Source: CAZMNY01 sp964567745
GTDB taxonomy: Bacteria; Planctomycetota; Planctomycetia; Pirellulales; Pirellulaceae
Direction: 5' to 3'
Length of the DNA: 64,000 bases
Assembly: GCA_964567745.1 (NCBI GenBank)
Contig: CAZMNY010000039.1
Location: 17,726 to 81,725 of the forward strand
This document shows, one piece after another, positions 33,237-43,007 of the stretch; within the stretch, counting starts at the first letter, position 1; every line of letters begins with the position of its first letter. A program made the position numbers and the translations under genes. The notes beneath the pieces were generated by a model. The model saw nothing but the letters and a program-made list of their open reading frames with translations. It made no database searches and was not told the origin of the DNA.

Positions 33237-35777
33237 ATGAAATCGATCTGGATTCGGGGCGAGTTGTGTCTGTTGATCGCCCTGACCGCGATGCAAGCGA
33301 CGGCGCGAGCGCAGTTGCCCACCGCCGACCTCAGCCGCCTCCAACCTCGCGCATGCCGAGCGGGTGAAAGCACGACGATAACGCTATCGGGAAAGAACCT
33401 CGAAGATCTCAGCGGACTCGTTTTCAGTCATCGTGGGATTACGGCGGCTCGGGTCACTCTACCCGCCGATGAATTCTTCCCAGCGCCCCGACACGACGGA
33501 CTCAAGTTTTCTGTTGAGGTGGCTGGTGATGTTCCGCCCGGCATTTACGAGGTTCGAGCAATCGGTTACTTCGGAGTCTCGACTGCCAGGCCATTTGTCA
33601 TAGCCGCTGCAGATTCGAAAGAGATCGATGAGACGGGCGACCATTCAAGGCGTGAAAAGGCGATGGCGATCGAAATCGGCTCAGTCATCAACGGCGCCGT
33701 GTCGGCTCGCGGAATCGACTGGTACAAGTTTGACGCGAGTGCTGGTCGTCGATTGTTGGCCGACGTCCACGCCGAACGCCTCGACTCGCGACTCGACGGG
33801 CTGCTTGTCGTGTACGACGACTCGGGCCGCGAGGTTGGTCGGAACCGAGAGCATTTCGGGCGAGATCCTTTCTTGGAGATCAACACCGGGCAAACCGGCG
33901 GCGTCTACTATCTGGCTGTCTCAGACATTCTCTACCGCGGCGGCGCGGATCATTTCTACCGGCTTCGAGTTTCTGAACACCCTCATATCGATTTTCTCGA
34001 ACCGCCCGCGGCGATCGCCGGACGAACCGAATCGTTTACGTTGTATGGCCGCAATCTGCCTGGCGGATCGCTCAGCAAAGTGAAGGGCTTCGATGGGCGG
34101 CTGTTGGAGTCTCTTGTGGTCGAACATCAAACGCCGTCCGCCGATCACTTCCCAACCGCCTTCTTCGCTGGGCAGCCGCGGCACGGCATCCTGCCTGGAT
34201 TTGACTATTCACTCGGCAGTTCTAATTCCGTGCGAATCGGATTCGCCACTGCCGAAGTCGCTCGAGAGGACTCGAAATCGTCGCTTCAGGCTGTGACCGT
34301 TCCAGTCGAAATCTCCGGCTGCTTCAACCGCGCGAACGATGAAGATGTGTTTCAGTTTCAAGCCGAAAAAGGAAAGACCTACTGCGTCGAGGCGATCGCC
34401 GATCGAATGGGAATTCAAGTCGACACGTTTCTCGCCGTGCATCGAGTTTCGAATGACAAAGATGAAAGCTCCAACGAACGCAAGCTCATCGCCGAAAACG
34501 ACGACATGACTTCGTTCTTCAGCGTCCATGGTATGGATTCCATCAACGCGGATACGAGCGACTCGAGTTTGAAGTTCGTCGCCGACGAGTCCGGATTGTA
34601 CTCGGTTACGATCATCAACCAATTTGGCGGCGGCGGCGACTGGGCTCGATACCGCTTGGCGATTCGCGAGCCTTCGCCTGACTTTCAACTGATCGCGACG
34701 ACGGAACACCCCTTGCCCACGAATCGAACGGGTTACTCGGTCACCCCACACTTGCGACAAGGTGCCCGATGGGGAATTCGCGTGCTCGCGCCTCGGCAAG
34801 ACGGCTTTGAAGGCGACATCGTAATTTCTGCGAAAGGGCTGCCCGAAGGCGTCACTGCGGAGCCTTTGACATTGAGCGGCCAGACAGACCGCGGCGTGCT
34901 TGTCATTACGGCCTCGAAGGCCGCGCCCAAGTGGGCTGGCGAGATCGAGATCGTCGGCACGGCCAAGGCCAGCGGCGCAGCGTTGGTCCGCAAAGCGAGA
35001 TTCGCTTCACTGGTTTGGGGACACGTCTTTGCCGATTCGATTCGTGTTCGCTCAAGGCTAACCCAAAGTACGCCGCTTTCGGTCAACGGTTTCGAATCGG
35101 CGCCGGTTGTTTTCGAGGCGGGGCAGAATGAGTTTCAAGTGGAAGTCGGCAAGACGATTGAGATCCCGGTCAAGATCATTGAAAACGGCTCACGAGTTGG
35201 GAGCATGACGGTCGAGCCTTTTGGTCTGTACGGATTGTTGCGAAATCCGCCCAAGTTGGACATCGCCGAAAACGAAACCGAGGGCAAACTTTCTTTTAGT
35301 TTCAAACCGACTGGGCTCTTTGCGGTCAAACCCGGGCGTTACCAATTCACGTTAAAAGGAGTCGGCGTCGCAAAGTATCGGCACAATCTTCGTGCGAGCG
35401 AATTGGCTGCGGCAGACCAACGTCGCATTGAAGAGGCAATCGCCAAGTTGAACGCCTCTGCGACGAGCCAGCAGAGCGCGGTGGGCGAAATTGAAAAGCG
35501 TCTCACCTCGGCAAAGCAACAGCTGCAAAGCGCAACAGCGGATGCGAAGGTCGGTCTTCAAGCGAAACTGAAGCAAGTCCAAGTCGAACTGGACGCCGCC
35601 AAGAAGCTTGCCAAAGAAACCGCCGGTAGGTTGGGGCAAGCCAATCGCGCCAAAACGACGGCCGATCGGCTTGCTCAAGCCGCCGAGAAACGAGCGGCGG
35701 AGTCGAAGGAGAAATTTGCAGCTTGGTCCAAGCTGATAACCGTTACGGTCACGGAGCCAAAAAAGCCGGCGAAGTAA
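33237..35777 (+). CDS. Secreted IPT/PPC-domain protein with C-terminal coiled coil
   Basis: 846 residues. A signal peptide (LCLLIALTAMQATARA) is followed by an IPT/TIG-like Ig domain (about 28-115: RAGESTTITLSGKNLEDL) and two bacterial pre-peptidase C-terminal (PPC) beta-sandwiches. In each, a GSVINGAVSARGIDWYKF or CFNRANDEDVFQFQA start precedes a DSRLDGLLVVYDDSG or IQVDTFLAVHRV strand. The C-terminal part (about 720-845) is a long Ala/Lys/Glu/Gln-rich helix with heptad character (TSAKQQLQSATADAKVGLQA, KKLAKETAGRLGQ). It follows the DUF1549 gene by nine bases. PPC domains bind calcium or polymers in secreted proteins, so a structural or adaptor role beside the DUF1549/DUF1553 partner is likely but inferred. 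Confidence 0.88.
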   Translation: MKSIWIRGELCLLIALTAMQATARAQLPTADLSRLQPRACRAGESTTITLSGKNLEDLSGLVFSHRGITAARVTLPADEFFPAPRHDGLKFSVEVAGDVPPGIYEVRAIGYFGVSTARPFVIAAADSKEIDETGDHSRREKAMAIEIGSVINGAVSARGIDWYKFDASAGRRLLADVHAERLDSRLDGLLVVYDDSGREVGRNREHFGRDPFLEINTGQTGGVYYLAVSDILYRGGADHFYRLRVSEHPHIDFLEPPAAIAGRTESFTLYGRNLPGGSLSKVKGFDGRLLESLVVEHQTPSADHFPTAFFAGQPRHGILPGFDYSLGSSNSVRIGFATAEVAREDSKSSLQAVTVPVEISGCFNRANDEDVFQFQAEKGKTYCVEAIADRMGIQVDTFLAVHRVSNDKDESSNERKLIAENDDMTSFFSVHGMDSINADTSDSSLKFVADESGLYSVTIINQFGGGGDWARYRLAIREPSPDFQLIATTEHPLPTNRTGYSVTPHLRQGARWGIRVLAPRQDGFEGDIVISAKGLPEGVTAEPLTLSGQTDRGVLVITASKAAPKWAGEIEIVGTAKASGAALVRKARFASLVWGHVFADSIRVRSRLTQSTPLSVNGFESAPVVFEAGQNEFQVEVGKTIEIPVKIIENGSRVGSMTVEPFGLYGLLRNPPKLDIAENETEGKLSFSFKPTGLFAVKPGRYQFTLKGVGVAKYRHNLRASELAAADQRRIEEAIAKLNASATSQQSAVGEIEKRLTSAKQQLQSATADAKVGLQAKLKQVQVELDAAKKLAKETAGRLGQANRAKTTADRLAQAAEKRAAESKEKFAAWSKLITVTVTEPKKPAK

Positions 35778-35802
35778 TCGCGACGTGTGGCGAAAAAAAC
35801 GG

Positions 35803-36333
35803 TCACGCGTCTCTGGGCGAAACTCGGCCTTCGTATCGAATCATCGTTCCCAGCACTGGCAGGGACATTTGCACGATCACGTTCCAGCCGTTCTCGCAAG
35901 CTGTTTCGGACGCCTGAATCCTTGGAGCGGCGACGTGTGGCAAGGGGACGAGACAGAACCACGCTCGCACCTGTTTGAACTCGAGTCCGCTGTCGCGAGC
36001 GTTGAGTTCGAAGGCGAAACGCATGGGACCGCCCGCCTCAATCAGTAATTCCTTCGACTGCCATTGCCGAGTCTTCATTGTTCGCCCTGCGAATGAACGT
36101 GCCCAGTTTTCGCAGTGTTCGTCAGCACTGACGGTTAACTCAAGTGGTACGTCTATCCCGGCGAGTGGGAGGCCCATTAACGAGGCCAAGAGGTTTTTTA
36201 CACTTCCGCCTCGAGTCACGACGAAGCGTCCGCTGGCCGAGCCGCCTGTGGCCGAGTCGTGGAACCGCCGCATCGGTTCTGGTAGTAGGTCCAGGCGAGC
36301 GCCAATGACTCGACGGTAAAGTGACTCCGGCAT
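35803..36333 (-). CDS. DUF4166 domain protein
   Basis: 176 residues. The N terminus (LPEPMRRFHDSATGGSASGRF) leads into the DUF4166 pattern VTRGGSVKNLLASLMGLP, then EHCENWARSFAGRTMKTRQW, EAGGPMRFAFEL, CLVPLPHVAAPRI and LPVLGTMIRYEG. DUF4166 proteins are often fused to or encoded with saccharopine-dehydrogenase-like oxidoreductases, but no such gene is present here. The function is unknown. The gene ends 25 bases from the convergent PPC gene, so the two share a short terminator region. Confidence 0.8.
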   Translation of the reverse strand: MPESLYRRVIGARLDLLPEPMRRFHDSATGGSASGRFVVTRGGSVKNLLASLMGLPLAGIDVPLELTVSADEHCENWARSFAGRTMKTRQWQSKELLIEAGGPMRFAFELNARDSGLEFKQVRAWFCLVPLPHVAAPRIQASETACENGWNVIVQMSLPVLGTMIRYEGRVSPRDA

Positions 36334-36342
36334 TTTGACGCC

Positions 36343-38702
36343 TCAAATTTTCGACAAGGGTGTGCCGTGTCGTGACCAACCGAGCGCATCACTTTCGCGG
36401 GGCTTCTTTTTTCGGGAATTCTCAGCGAGTCGCATCCATAGTTTGTGTGCTTCCACGGCCCAGAAGACAATTGTGCTGAGCACAAAGCAAATGGCCAATT
36501 CGGATAGCGACAGGGCTCTTGTTTGAAACAGTCGCTGCAGAAAAGGTACGTAGATGACCGCCAGTTGGAGAGCCAGCGTTAGCGAAACCGACCCGAGCAT
36601 GGCGACGTTTGAAAGCAGACCGATTTTGAAAAGCGATTCGCGCGATGCGCGAACGGCAAGGGCGTGGCCCATCTGCGAAAGAGTGAGAACCGTGAACACG
36701 ATCGTGCCCCAAGAGGGGTTGTAAACGGCGGTCGGGTTATCGCTCCAATACCAATATCCAACAACGAGCGACACGAGACCCATGAGGATTCCGAACGCGA
36801 AAATGTCGTTCACCATGCTTCGGTCGAAAATCGGCTCGCTTGGGTTGCGAGGAGGCCGCCGCATCGTGTCGCATTCGCCTGGCTCGACGGCCATCGCAAG
36901 GCCAGGCAGCCCATCGGTGACCAAGTTGATCCAGAGGATTTGCAAGGGAACGAGCGGCAGTGGCATCCCCAGGAATGGCGCGACAAGCATCACCCAGATT
37001 TCACCTGTGTTGCTCGTCATTGTGTATTTGAGAAACTTGCGGATGTTGTCGTAGATGATTCGTCCTTCTTCGACCGAATTGACGATCGTGACAAAGTTAT
37101 CATCGAGCAAAACGGTTTCAGAAGCGTCCTTGGAAACGTCGGTGCCCGTGATGCCCATCGCGACGCCGATGTCCGCCGCCTTCAACGCAGGTGCATCGTT
37201 GACGCCATCACCCGTCATCGCGACGACATGCCCCTTCGCCTGTAAAGCCTCAACGATTCGCAGCTTGTGTTCCGGTGAAACTCGCGCGTAAACCGAAATG
37301 TCTTCGACGGCATTTCCAATTCGTCATCGCTTGTTTTTTCGAGCTGCCGCCCAGTCATGGTGATCGCGTTGTGCTCAATCCCGACTTCACCGGCAATCCG
37401 CTCGGCGGTCAAGGCGTGATCGCCTGTGATCATGACGGGGCGAATTCCGGCTGACTTGCATCGGTCAACCGCCTCTCTCGCCTCTGGCCGCGGCGGGTCC
37501 ATCAAACCGGCCATGCCGAGAAAAATGAAATCGTGTTCCAAGGCCTCGGGCGATTCGTCGATGAGAATCCGCAGCCGCTCGTCATTGTCGTCCTGGATGA
37601 CGCCGCGGCTACCGAGATGTCGCTGGACGTCGAATTCGGCGCCGCCAATCTGAGTGCCGTCAGGCGGGCCGTCGACTTGCCACAAGACGCTCAGCCGCAT
37701 TCGGTTCTCGGTGAGCGTTCCTGTTTTGTCCGAGCAGATCACGGTGACCGAGCCGAGCGTTTCCACGGCGGGCAGTTTGCGGATGAGAGCGTTGCGGCGG
37801 AGCATGCGTTTTGCGCCCAACGCCAAGGCGATCGTTGCCACAGCCGGCAGTCCTTCCGGAACGGCCGCAACCGCCATGCTGAGCGCCGTCATCAGCATCC
37901 GCGAAAGTTCTTGGCCGCGCATGACGCCCAGCACGAAGACGACGACAACGATCACAACCGCCGCCACGGCTAACCAGAATCCCATCCGGGCAAGGCGGCG
38001 CTGTAGAGGAGTCCGTTGCGACTGGACTCCTTGAATCATGCCGGCGATATGTCCCAACTCGGTCTGCATGCCGATATCGGTGACGACCGCCTCGCCGCGC
38101 CCGGAGCTGACATCGGTGCCCATGAAGACCATGTTTTTTCGGTCGCCGAGCGGAAGGTTGGAATCTTCCAGCGGCTCGACATGTTTCGTCACCGCGTGCG
38201 ATTCGCCTGTTAACGCCGCTTCCTCAAGATGCAGTTGGCGGCTTTCGAGAACGCGACAATCGGCAGGCACGCGATTGCCTGCTTTGAGCAAGATGACGTC
38301 GCCAGGTACGAGATTCACGGCGCTGGTCGTCGCTTCCTCGCCCCCTCGCCGCACCTTGACCTCGGGTACAGCGAGTTTTCTGAGCGTCGCCATCGCTTTC
38401 TCGGCTCCGTAATCTTGCACAAAACGGAGTATCGCGTTCAGGACGACGATTGCTCCAACGACGCTGGCGTCTAGATACTCATGGATAAAGATCGAGACGC
38501 CCGCAGCCACAACGAGCAACCAGACCATCGGCTCGCAAGACTGCTCCCAAAGGATTCGCCACGGGCCGCGCTGGTCCTTTTCGACGAGCTCATTGGTGCC
38601 GTATTGTTCCCGGCGCTGTACGACATCGTCTTCATCCAGGCCTTCAAGCTTCGACCCCAGACGCTCCAACGTCTCTTTGGCGTCGAGTTGGTGTGACCTC
38701 AT
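36343..38702 (-). pseudogene. Calcium-type P-type ATPase, frameshifted and lacking most of the nucleotide-binding domain
   Basis: The 5' part (38702 to 37215) encodes the actuator domain (LVPGDVILLKAGNRVPADC, ALTGESHAV), membrane helix 4 with VAAVPEGLPA and the phosphorylation site CSDKTGTLTENRM. It continues through MDPPRPEA and MITGDHALTAERIA, then loses frame. The continuation reads AVEDISVYARVSPEHKLRIV, MTGDGVNDAPALKAADIGVA and the C-terminal helices down to 36343. Adding one A in GGAAATGCC near 37305 joins them. In addition only about 178 residues separate DKTGT from GDGVND where family members have roughly 260 or more; the KGAPE-type nucleotide-binding core is missing. As given the pump cannot work. 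ATG 38702 has GGAGG nine bases upstream. Confidence 0.85.
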
Positions 38703-39034
38703 CACCAGACACCTCCACTGTCCCGCGCTGCGTATCAGAATCTTGGCGAGCAATCAAAGAAGATCGCGAGCCGTGTTTGTTAGTCGCTCTAAACGTCGCT
38801 TCGTTTTCGAAGCTTCATTCTAGCCGTTTCGATCGGCACGCGAAGGTAGCCAGGATGCATGCGTTTTGAATTCGCTCGAGACACGCACGTCGTGAACTGG
38901 CGATGCCGAAACGAGCCATTGTCATGAGTGATGACGCCGACTATCCTGGCGCTCAATGCACGCTTGTTCAAACGGTTTGTGGTTTCGCTGCTATTGCCGT
39001 GCATCGCCATTACTTGTGCCCACTTCGATAGCCG
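38703..39034. other. Divergent spacer between the ATPase and the DUF4010 gene
   Basis: About 330 bases with no credible gene. A perfect hairpin GCTTCG-TTTT-CGAAGC lies at 38798-38813, followed by TTCATTCT on the plus strand. It could be a small regulatory structure or chance. A minus-strand open frame across this stretch is Arg/His-rich with no motif and was not accepted. Confidence 0.5.
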
Positions 39035-39614
39035 ATGATCGCCGTCATGGAATTCGTCGTCGTTCAGAAACTCGCCATCGCGGCAGGCCTGGGACTGCTC
39101 GTTGGGCTGCAACGGGAATGGACGGCGCCTCACGTGGCCGGCCTGCGAACGTTTGCACTGCTTACCGCCGCTTGGTGTGATGATGGTATTGATGACGGCT
39201 ATCTCCGCCGTGCTCTACATGTCCGATCGCGGTGAGGCCGTGCACGTACCGTTGGACGACGATCCTTCGGAGCTCAAGGCGGCCATTCTATTCGGCCTTC
39301 TTTACGCTGGCGTCTTGTTCGCCGTGGCGGTCGTGAAAGAGAATTTCGGAAACGAAGCACTCTACGCCGTCGCCGCGTTGTCGGGACTGACCGACATGGA
39401 CGCGATTACACTCTCGACAGCTCAATTGATCAACAAAGAGCGACTCGATGTCGACACGGGGTGGCGGATGATCTTGGTTGGGGCTCTGTCGAATCTCGTG
39501 TTCAAAGGCGTCGCCATTGCTGCATTGAGGTGCCGAAATCTTCTCAAGCGAATCGCCATCGCCTTCGGCGTCGCGCTGATCGGCGGCGTGTTGGTGCTGG
39601 TATTCTGGCCATAG
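39035..39614 (+). pseudogene. MgtC/SapB-DUF4010 membrane protein with an internal deletion
   Basis: ATG 39035 encodes the MgtC-type N terminus (KLAIAAGLGLLVGLQREW, HVAGLRTFALLTAAW) and then leaves frame near 39175. A second frame immediately takes over with typical DUF4010 C-terminal sequence: LMTAISAVLYMSDRGEAVH, ELKAAILFGLLYAGVLFAVA, AVAALSGLTDMDAITLSTAQ, GALSNLVFKGVAIAAL and GVALIGGVLVLVFWP. Family members are about 400 residues; here the two parts total about 190, so about 200 central residues (including several membrane helices) are absent and the frame is changed. It is a deleted remnant, or the assembly has lost a segment. Confidence 0.75.
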
Positions 39615-39754
39615 CTGGCGGCAATTGACCAATCGTGTCGGCCCGGCGAGAATGGCTGACCGACAGCCTTGTTCTGCGCATGCCATCCGATTTTTTGCTT
39701 CCTCGAAATGATATGATGACGGCGCGAAATGGACGACAACATCAAAGGAAAAAG

Positions 39755-41515
39755 ATGATGCACTGCAATGCCGAAATTCGTGTCGCTCGTTTTCCGTTTC
39801 CGCTTCACGTCCAACTCGCATCCAAGACTCTTGTCGCAGTCGTGTTGCTGACGATGGCCTCGTCGCTTTTGTTAGTCGAGCCGGCTCGAGCCAACGCAGC
39901 CGCTCGCCCCAACATCGTTTTGATCATGGCGGATGACATGGGGTATTCGGACATTGGGTGTTATGGTGGCGAGGTTCACACGCCGACGCTCGATCGGCTC
40001 GCCCAAAACGGATTGCGGTTTACTCAGTTCTATAACACGGGGCGTTGCTGCCCGACTCGGGCCAGTTTGATGACGGGACTCTATCCTCATCAAGCGGGCG
40101 TGGGTTGGATGATGTCGGACAATGGTCACGACGGCTACCGAGGCGATCTCAATCAACAGTGTGTGACCATTGCGGAAGTTTTGGGCGCTGCGGGGTACGG
40201 CGCTTACATGTCCGGCAAATGGCATATCACTCGGCACACCAAGCCGGAGGGCCCCAAGCACAACTGGCCTCGGCAACGCGGATTCGACGGTTTCTATGGG
40301 ACGATTACCGGCGCCGGCAGCTTTTACGATCCTGCCACGCTGACTCGCGAGAACTCGCAAATTGTTCCGGACGAAGAGAACTATTACTACACCGACGCGA
40401 TTAGCAACAATGCGATTCGGTTTATCGACAAGCATCGCCAATCTCGGCCGGACGACCCCTTCTTTTTGTACGTTGCCTACACAGCGCCTCATTGGCCGAT
40501 GCACGCGCTGCCGGAAGACATTGAGCGATACGATGGGCGCTACGATTCGGGATGGGATGCGATTCGCTCGGAACGCTATCTGCGCATGCTGAAGATGGGA
40601 CTGATTGAGCGTGAATGGGGATTGACGAAGCGAGACAGACAAGTCAGTTCGTGGCGCGATGAAAAGGACAAAGCCTGGCACATCCGCCGAATGGAAGTCT
40701 ACGCGGCCATGATCGATCGAATGGACCAAGGCATCGGCCGCATCGTTAAGAAGCTCAGTGATGAGCAGCTGACTGAGAACACGCTGATCCTCTTCCTCGC
40801 TGACAACGGCGGATGCGCCGAAGAGTACGGCAGTCGTGGCGCCGTCCGGCCAAGTCCGGAACAACGAGCGAAACTCAAGCCGATCAAGCCAACGGAATTG
40901 CAGGCGGCAATGCAGCCGCCAACGACTCGCAGCGGCTCAGCGGTAAAGACCGGCAAAGGCGTCATGCCTGGCCCGGCTGACACGTACATTGCCTACGGCA
41001 AGCCATGGGCCAATGTGTCCAACACGCCATTTCGTTTCTACAAACACTGGGTTCACGAAGGTGGGATCAGTTCGCCATTGATCGTTCATTGGCCCAAGCA
41101 GGTAAAACGCGCCGGCGAATTCGAATCACAAGCGGGACACTTGATCGATATCATGGCCACGTGCGTCGACGTTGCCGGCGCGGAATATCCCAAGAATCGC
41201 AACGGCAAACGAATAAAGCCTATGGAGGGCGTCAGTTTGGTCCCGGCGTTTGCGGGCGAAGACCTCGGGCGAAAAGCGATCTACTGGGAGCACGAAGGGA
41301 ATCGAGCTGTCCGTGTCGGCAAGTGGAAACTGGTCGCCGCCGGTGAGAAAGGCAAATGGGAACTATACGACCTCGAAAAGGACCGAACCGAACGATTCAA
41401 TCTCGCCATGGAGCAGCCCGAGCGGACCGACGAAATGGCCAAATTTTGGGAGGCGTACGCCAAACGCGCCAACGTCTTTCCTCTTCGTCCATACGCGAGG
41501 CGCCGAAAGAAGTGA
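39755..41515 (+). CDS. Secreted arylsulfatase-type sulfatase
   Basis: 586 residues from ATG 39755 (a second ATG is at 39758), with AAAGGA five to eight bases upstream; the frame is open earlier, but without support. A signal peptide (LVAVVLLTMASSLLLVEPA) precedes the sulfatase domain. The N-terminal metal ligands are IVLIMADDMGYSDIGCYGG (Asp-Asp). The formylglycine site is CCPTRASLMTGLYPHQAG; Cys98 is the residue converted to formylglycine. The second metal site is LILFLADNGG (Asp-Asn), and the Lys/His pair comes from GKWHITRH. The C-terminal half carries SSPLIVHWP. It hydrolyses sulfate esters, probably of algal or other polysaccharides, outside the cytoplasm. The maturing enzyme gene is not in the window. 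Confidence 0.95.
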   Translation: MMHCNAEIRVARFPFPLHVQLASKTLVAVVLLTMASSLLLVEPARANAAARPNIVLIMADDMGYSDIGCYGGEVHTPTLDRLAQNGLRFTQFYNTGRCCPTRASLMTGLYPHQAGVGWMMSDNGHDGYRGDLNQQCVTIAEVLGAAGYGAYMSGKWHITRHTKPEGPKHNWPRQRGFDGFYGTITGAGSFYDPATLTRENSQIVPDEENYYYTDAISNNAIRFIDKHRQSRPDDPFFLYVAYTAPHWPMHALPEDIERYDGRYDSGWDAIRSERYLRMLKMGLIEREWGLTKRDRQVSSWRDEKDKAWHIRRMEVYAAMIDRMDQGIGRIVKKLSDEQLTENTLILFLADNGGCAEEYGSRGAVRPSPEQRAKLKPIKPTELQAAMQPPTTRSGSAVKTGKGVMPGPADTYIAYGKPWANVSNTPFRFYKHWVHEGGISSPLIVHWPKQVKRAGEFESQAGHLIDIMATCVDVAGAEYPKNRNGKRIKPMEGVSLVPAFAGEDLGRKAIYWEHEGNRAVRVGKWKLVAAGEKGKWELYDLEKDRTERFNLAMEQPERTDEMAKFWEAYAKRANVFPLRPYARRRKK

Positions 41516-41565
41516 CGACATTCGCCTTACGAAGTGTCTATTGGCATTGAGAGGGAGGTTGGATC

Positions 41566-41838
41566 ATGAAAACGGACCCGCAGAATCCAGTCACGCTGGC
41601 TAACTTTGCCAGCGATTTTGAAGCGGCCCCGCTCGTTCATGCGCTCGCGGCGTGCGGGATCAAAGCGTCGACAACCGGCTGTTTCACGGCAGGTTTCCGA
41701 GCGGAGGCGCCTGGCGAAGTCCATGTGATCGTACGCAGCGAGGACCTCAAGAAAGCCCAAAAGGTGCTCGCCGAATTCAATCGCGGCGGACCCGACATCG
41801 ACTGGTCAAAAGTCGATATCGGTGGTTCCGATACGTAG
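41566..41838 (+). CDS. DUF2007-like small protein (putative signal-transducing)
   Basis: 90 residues with the DUF2007 pattern: VTLANFASDFEAAPLVHALA, a central GIKASTTGCFTAGF and VHVIVRSEDLKKAQKVLAEF, that is, a ferredoxin-like beta-alpha-beta module. The C terminus is WSKVDIGGSDT. The start at ATG 41566 has GGGAGG eight bases upstream. Members are assumed to be small signalling or binding modules, but the ligand is unknown. It follows the sulfatase by 50 bases on the same strand and meets the next gene tail to tail 13 bases on. Confidence 0.75.
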   Translation: MKTDPQNPVTLANFASDFEAAPLVHALAACGIKASTTGCFTAGFRAEAPGEVHVIVRSEDLKKAQKVLAEFNRGGPDIDWSKVDIGGSDT

Positions 41839-41851
41839 CGGCTACTGCTCG

Positions 41852-42787
41852 CTATTTGTAGTAGACCTTCGGGTCATCGATGATCCAGGCTGTCGACCAA
41901 GTCTTGCCGTCGTCCCCGTTGCAGACATTGTAGAAGAACGTTCGAAACTTCTCAGCTCGTGCGCCATAGGGATACGTCGACGTGATGTAGTCTTCGTCCG
42001 TAAGGTCTTTAACGCCCGGGCGAGCATAATAGTGGATCATGCCATCGGGCGAGCACGACATGCCAAGGGTCCACCAACCTGTCTTCGTGATTTGCGGCCC
42101 TTTGAAATCGCCCCCTTCGCTGTCGGCTCGAATTCGCAAGTGGGCGGTGTCGTAGCTCAATCCCGAGTCTTCTTTCGTTGTAAACTCGACGAAGAAACCA
42201 GGCCAGTACGTTTCGTCCTCGGCGCGGCCCGGGAAGAACAACGTGCCAGGCTTGCGCACCGTCGTCGTCACCGCGATCCGAAATGCGAAGTGGGGTCCCG
42301 TGCGCCGTTCCCACTCGGCAATCTTCGGCAGAAAGACCCGAGTCGTGACGCTGGGCGATCGCGATGTGGAGATGTCTCCGCCAAGCCGGTATTTGACGTT
42401 CGCGATGAAATCGTCCTGCTGCATTTTATAACTTGGACGCCCTCTTACGCCTGTGTGCAGCGAGCGAAGGAGGAGCGAACGCGCGCTGCCTTCGAGTCCG
42501 CCTTTGGGAGTGGGGACGGTCTTGATGATGTCCGGCTGACCACGCTTTTGTCCTTCGTACCAATGGTCGTTCGCCGACTCGCCGCCCGTCCCGCCGCCGA
42601 AACCATTGATGTTCTTCGAGCTCTTCGGCAGCTCGAAATTAAAGCTCCAATCCTGTTCTTCAAAGTTGTCCCCCACATCGGGCACGCGTTGGCCCGTTCC
42701 GGGCACAAGTGGTTGTTGAGCGAATGCCGAAGCGGTGAACGCGAAGCAAGACAGAGTGACAAACAGCTGGATGGAAAACGAGCGCAT
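41852..42787 (-). CDS. Secreted protein of unknown function
   Basis: 311 residues. A clean signal peptide (FVTLSCFAFTASAFA) is followed by an Asn/Gly-rich region (NINGFGGGTGG), then a beta-rich domain (SVTTRVFLPKIAEWERRTGP, HFAFRIAVTTTVRKPG, PGFFVEFTTKEDSGLSYDTA, ITKTGWWTLGMSCSPDGMIH) ending STAWIIDDPKVYYK. The pattern of Trp/Tyr-rich strands is like a jelly-roll or concanavalin-type sandwich, perhaps carbohydrate-binding. The family was not recognised. ATG 42787 has GAGG seven bases upstream. It is convergent with the DUF2007-like gene. Confidence 0.75.
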   Translation of the reverse strand: MRSFSIQLFVTLSCFAFTASAFAQQPLVPGTGQRVPDVGDNFEEQDWSFNFELPKSSKNINGFGGGTGGESANDHWYEGQKRGQPDIIKTVPTPKGGLEGSARSLLLRSLHTGVRGRPSYKMQQDDFIANVKYRLGGDISTSRSPSVTTRVFLPKIAEWERRTGPHFAFRIAVTTTVRKPGTLFFPGRAEDETYWPGFFVEFTTKEDSGLSYDTAHLRIRADSEGGDFKGPQITKTGWWTLGMSCSPDGMIHYYARPGVKDLTDEDYITSTYPYGARAEKFRTFFYNVCNGDDGKTWSTAWIIDDPKVYYK

Positions 42788-43007
42788 CTCTCAACCTCTT
42801 GATCGGAAGTCGGCGACCTGGAAGAAGGAGGTCTGACCGACCGTTGGCAACTTGATGGAAGCATCGGTTGGGGTGGTTCAAACGGAACATCCCGTATTAT
42901 CGATCCATCGGTCACGATCGACGCCACCCATGAGGTTCCGATTGACGAGCCGGTTGGGCAAGCTGGGCGAAGATTGAGGCTGTGCGGAGTGGAGATTCGA
43001 CGCGTCG

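Noticed and set aside
38789..39133. Minus-strand gene between the ATPase and DUF4010 genes
   Set aside because: Arg/His-rich, overlaps the MgtC-type N terminus and lacks any motif.
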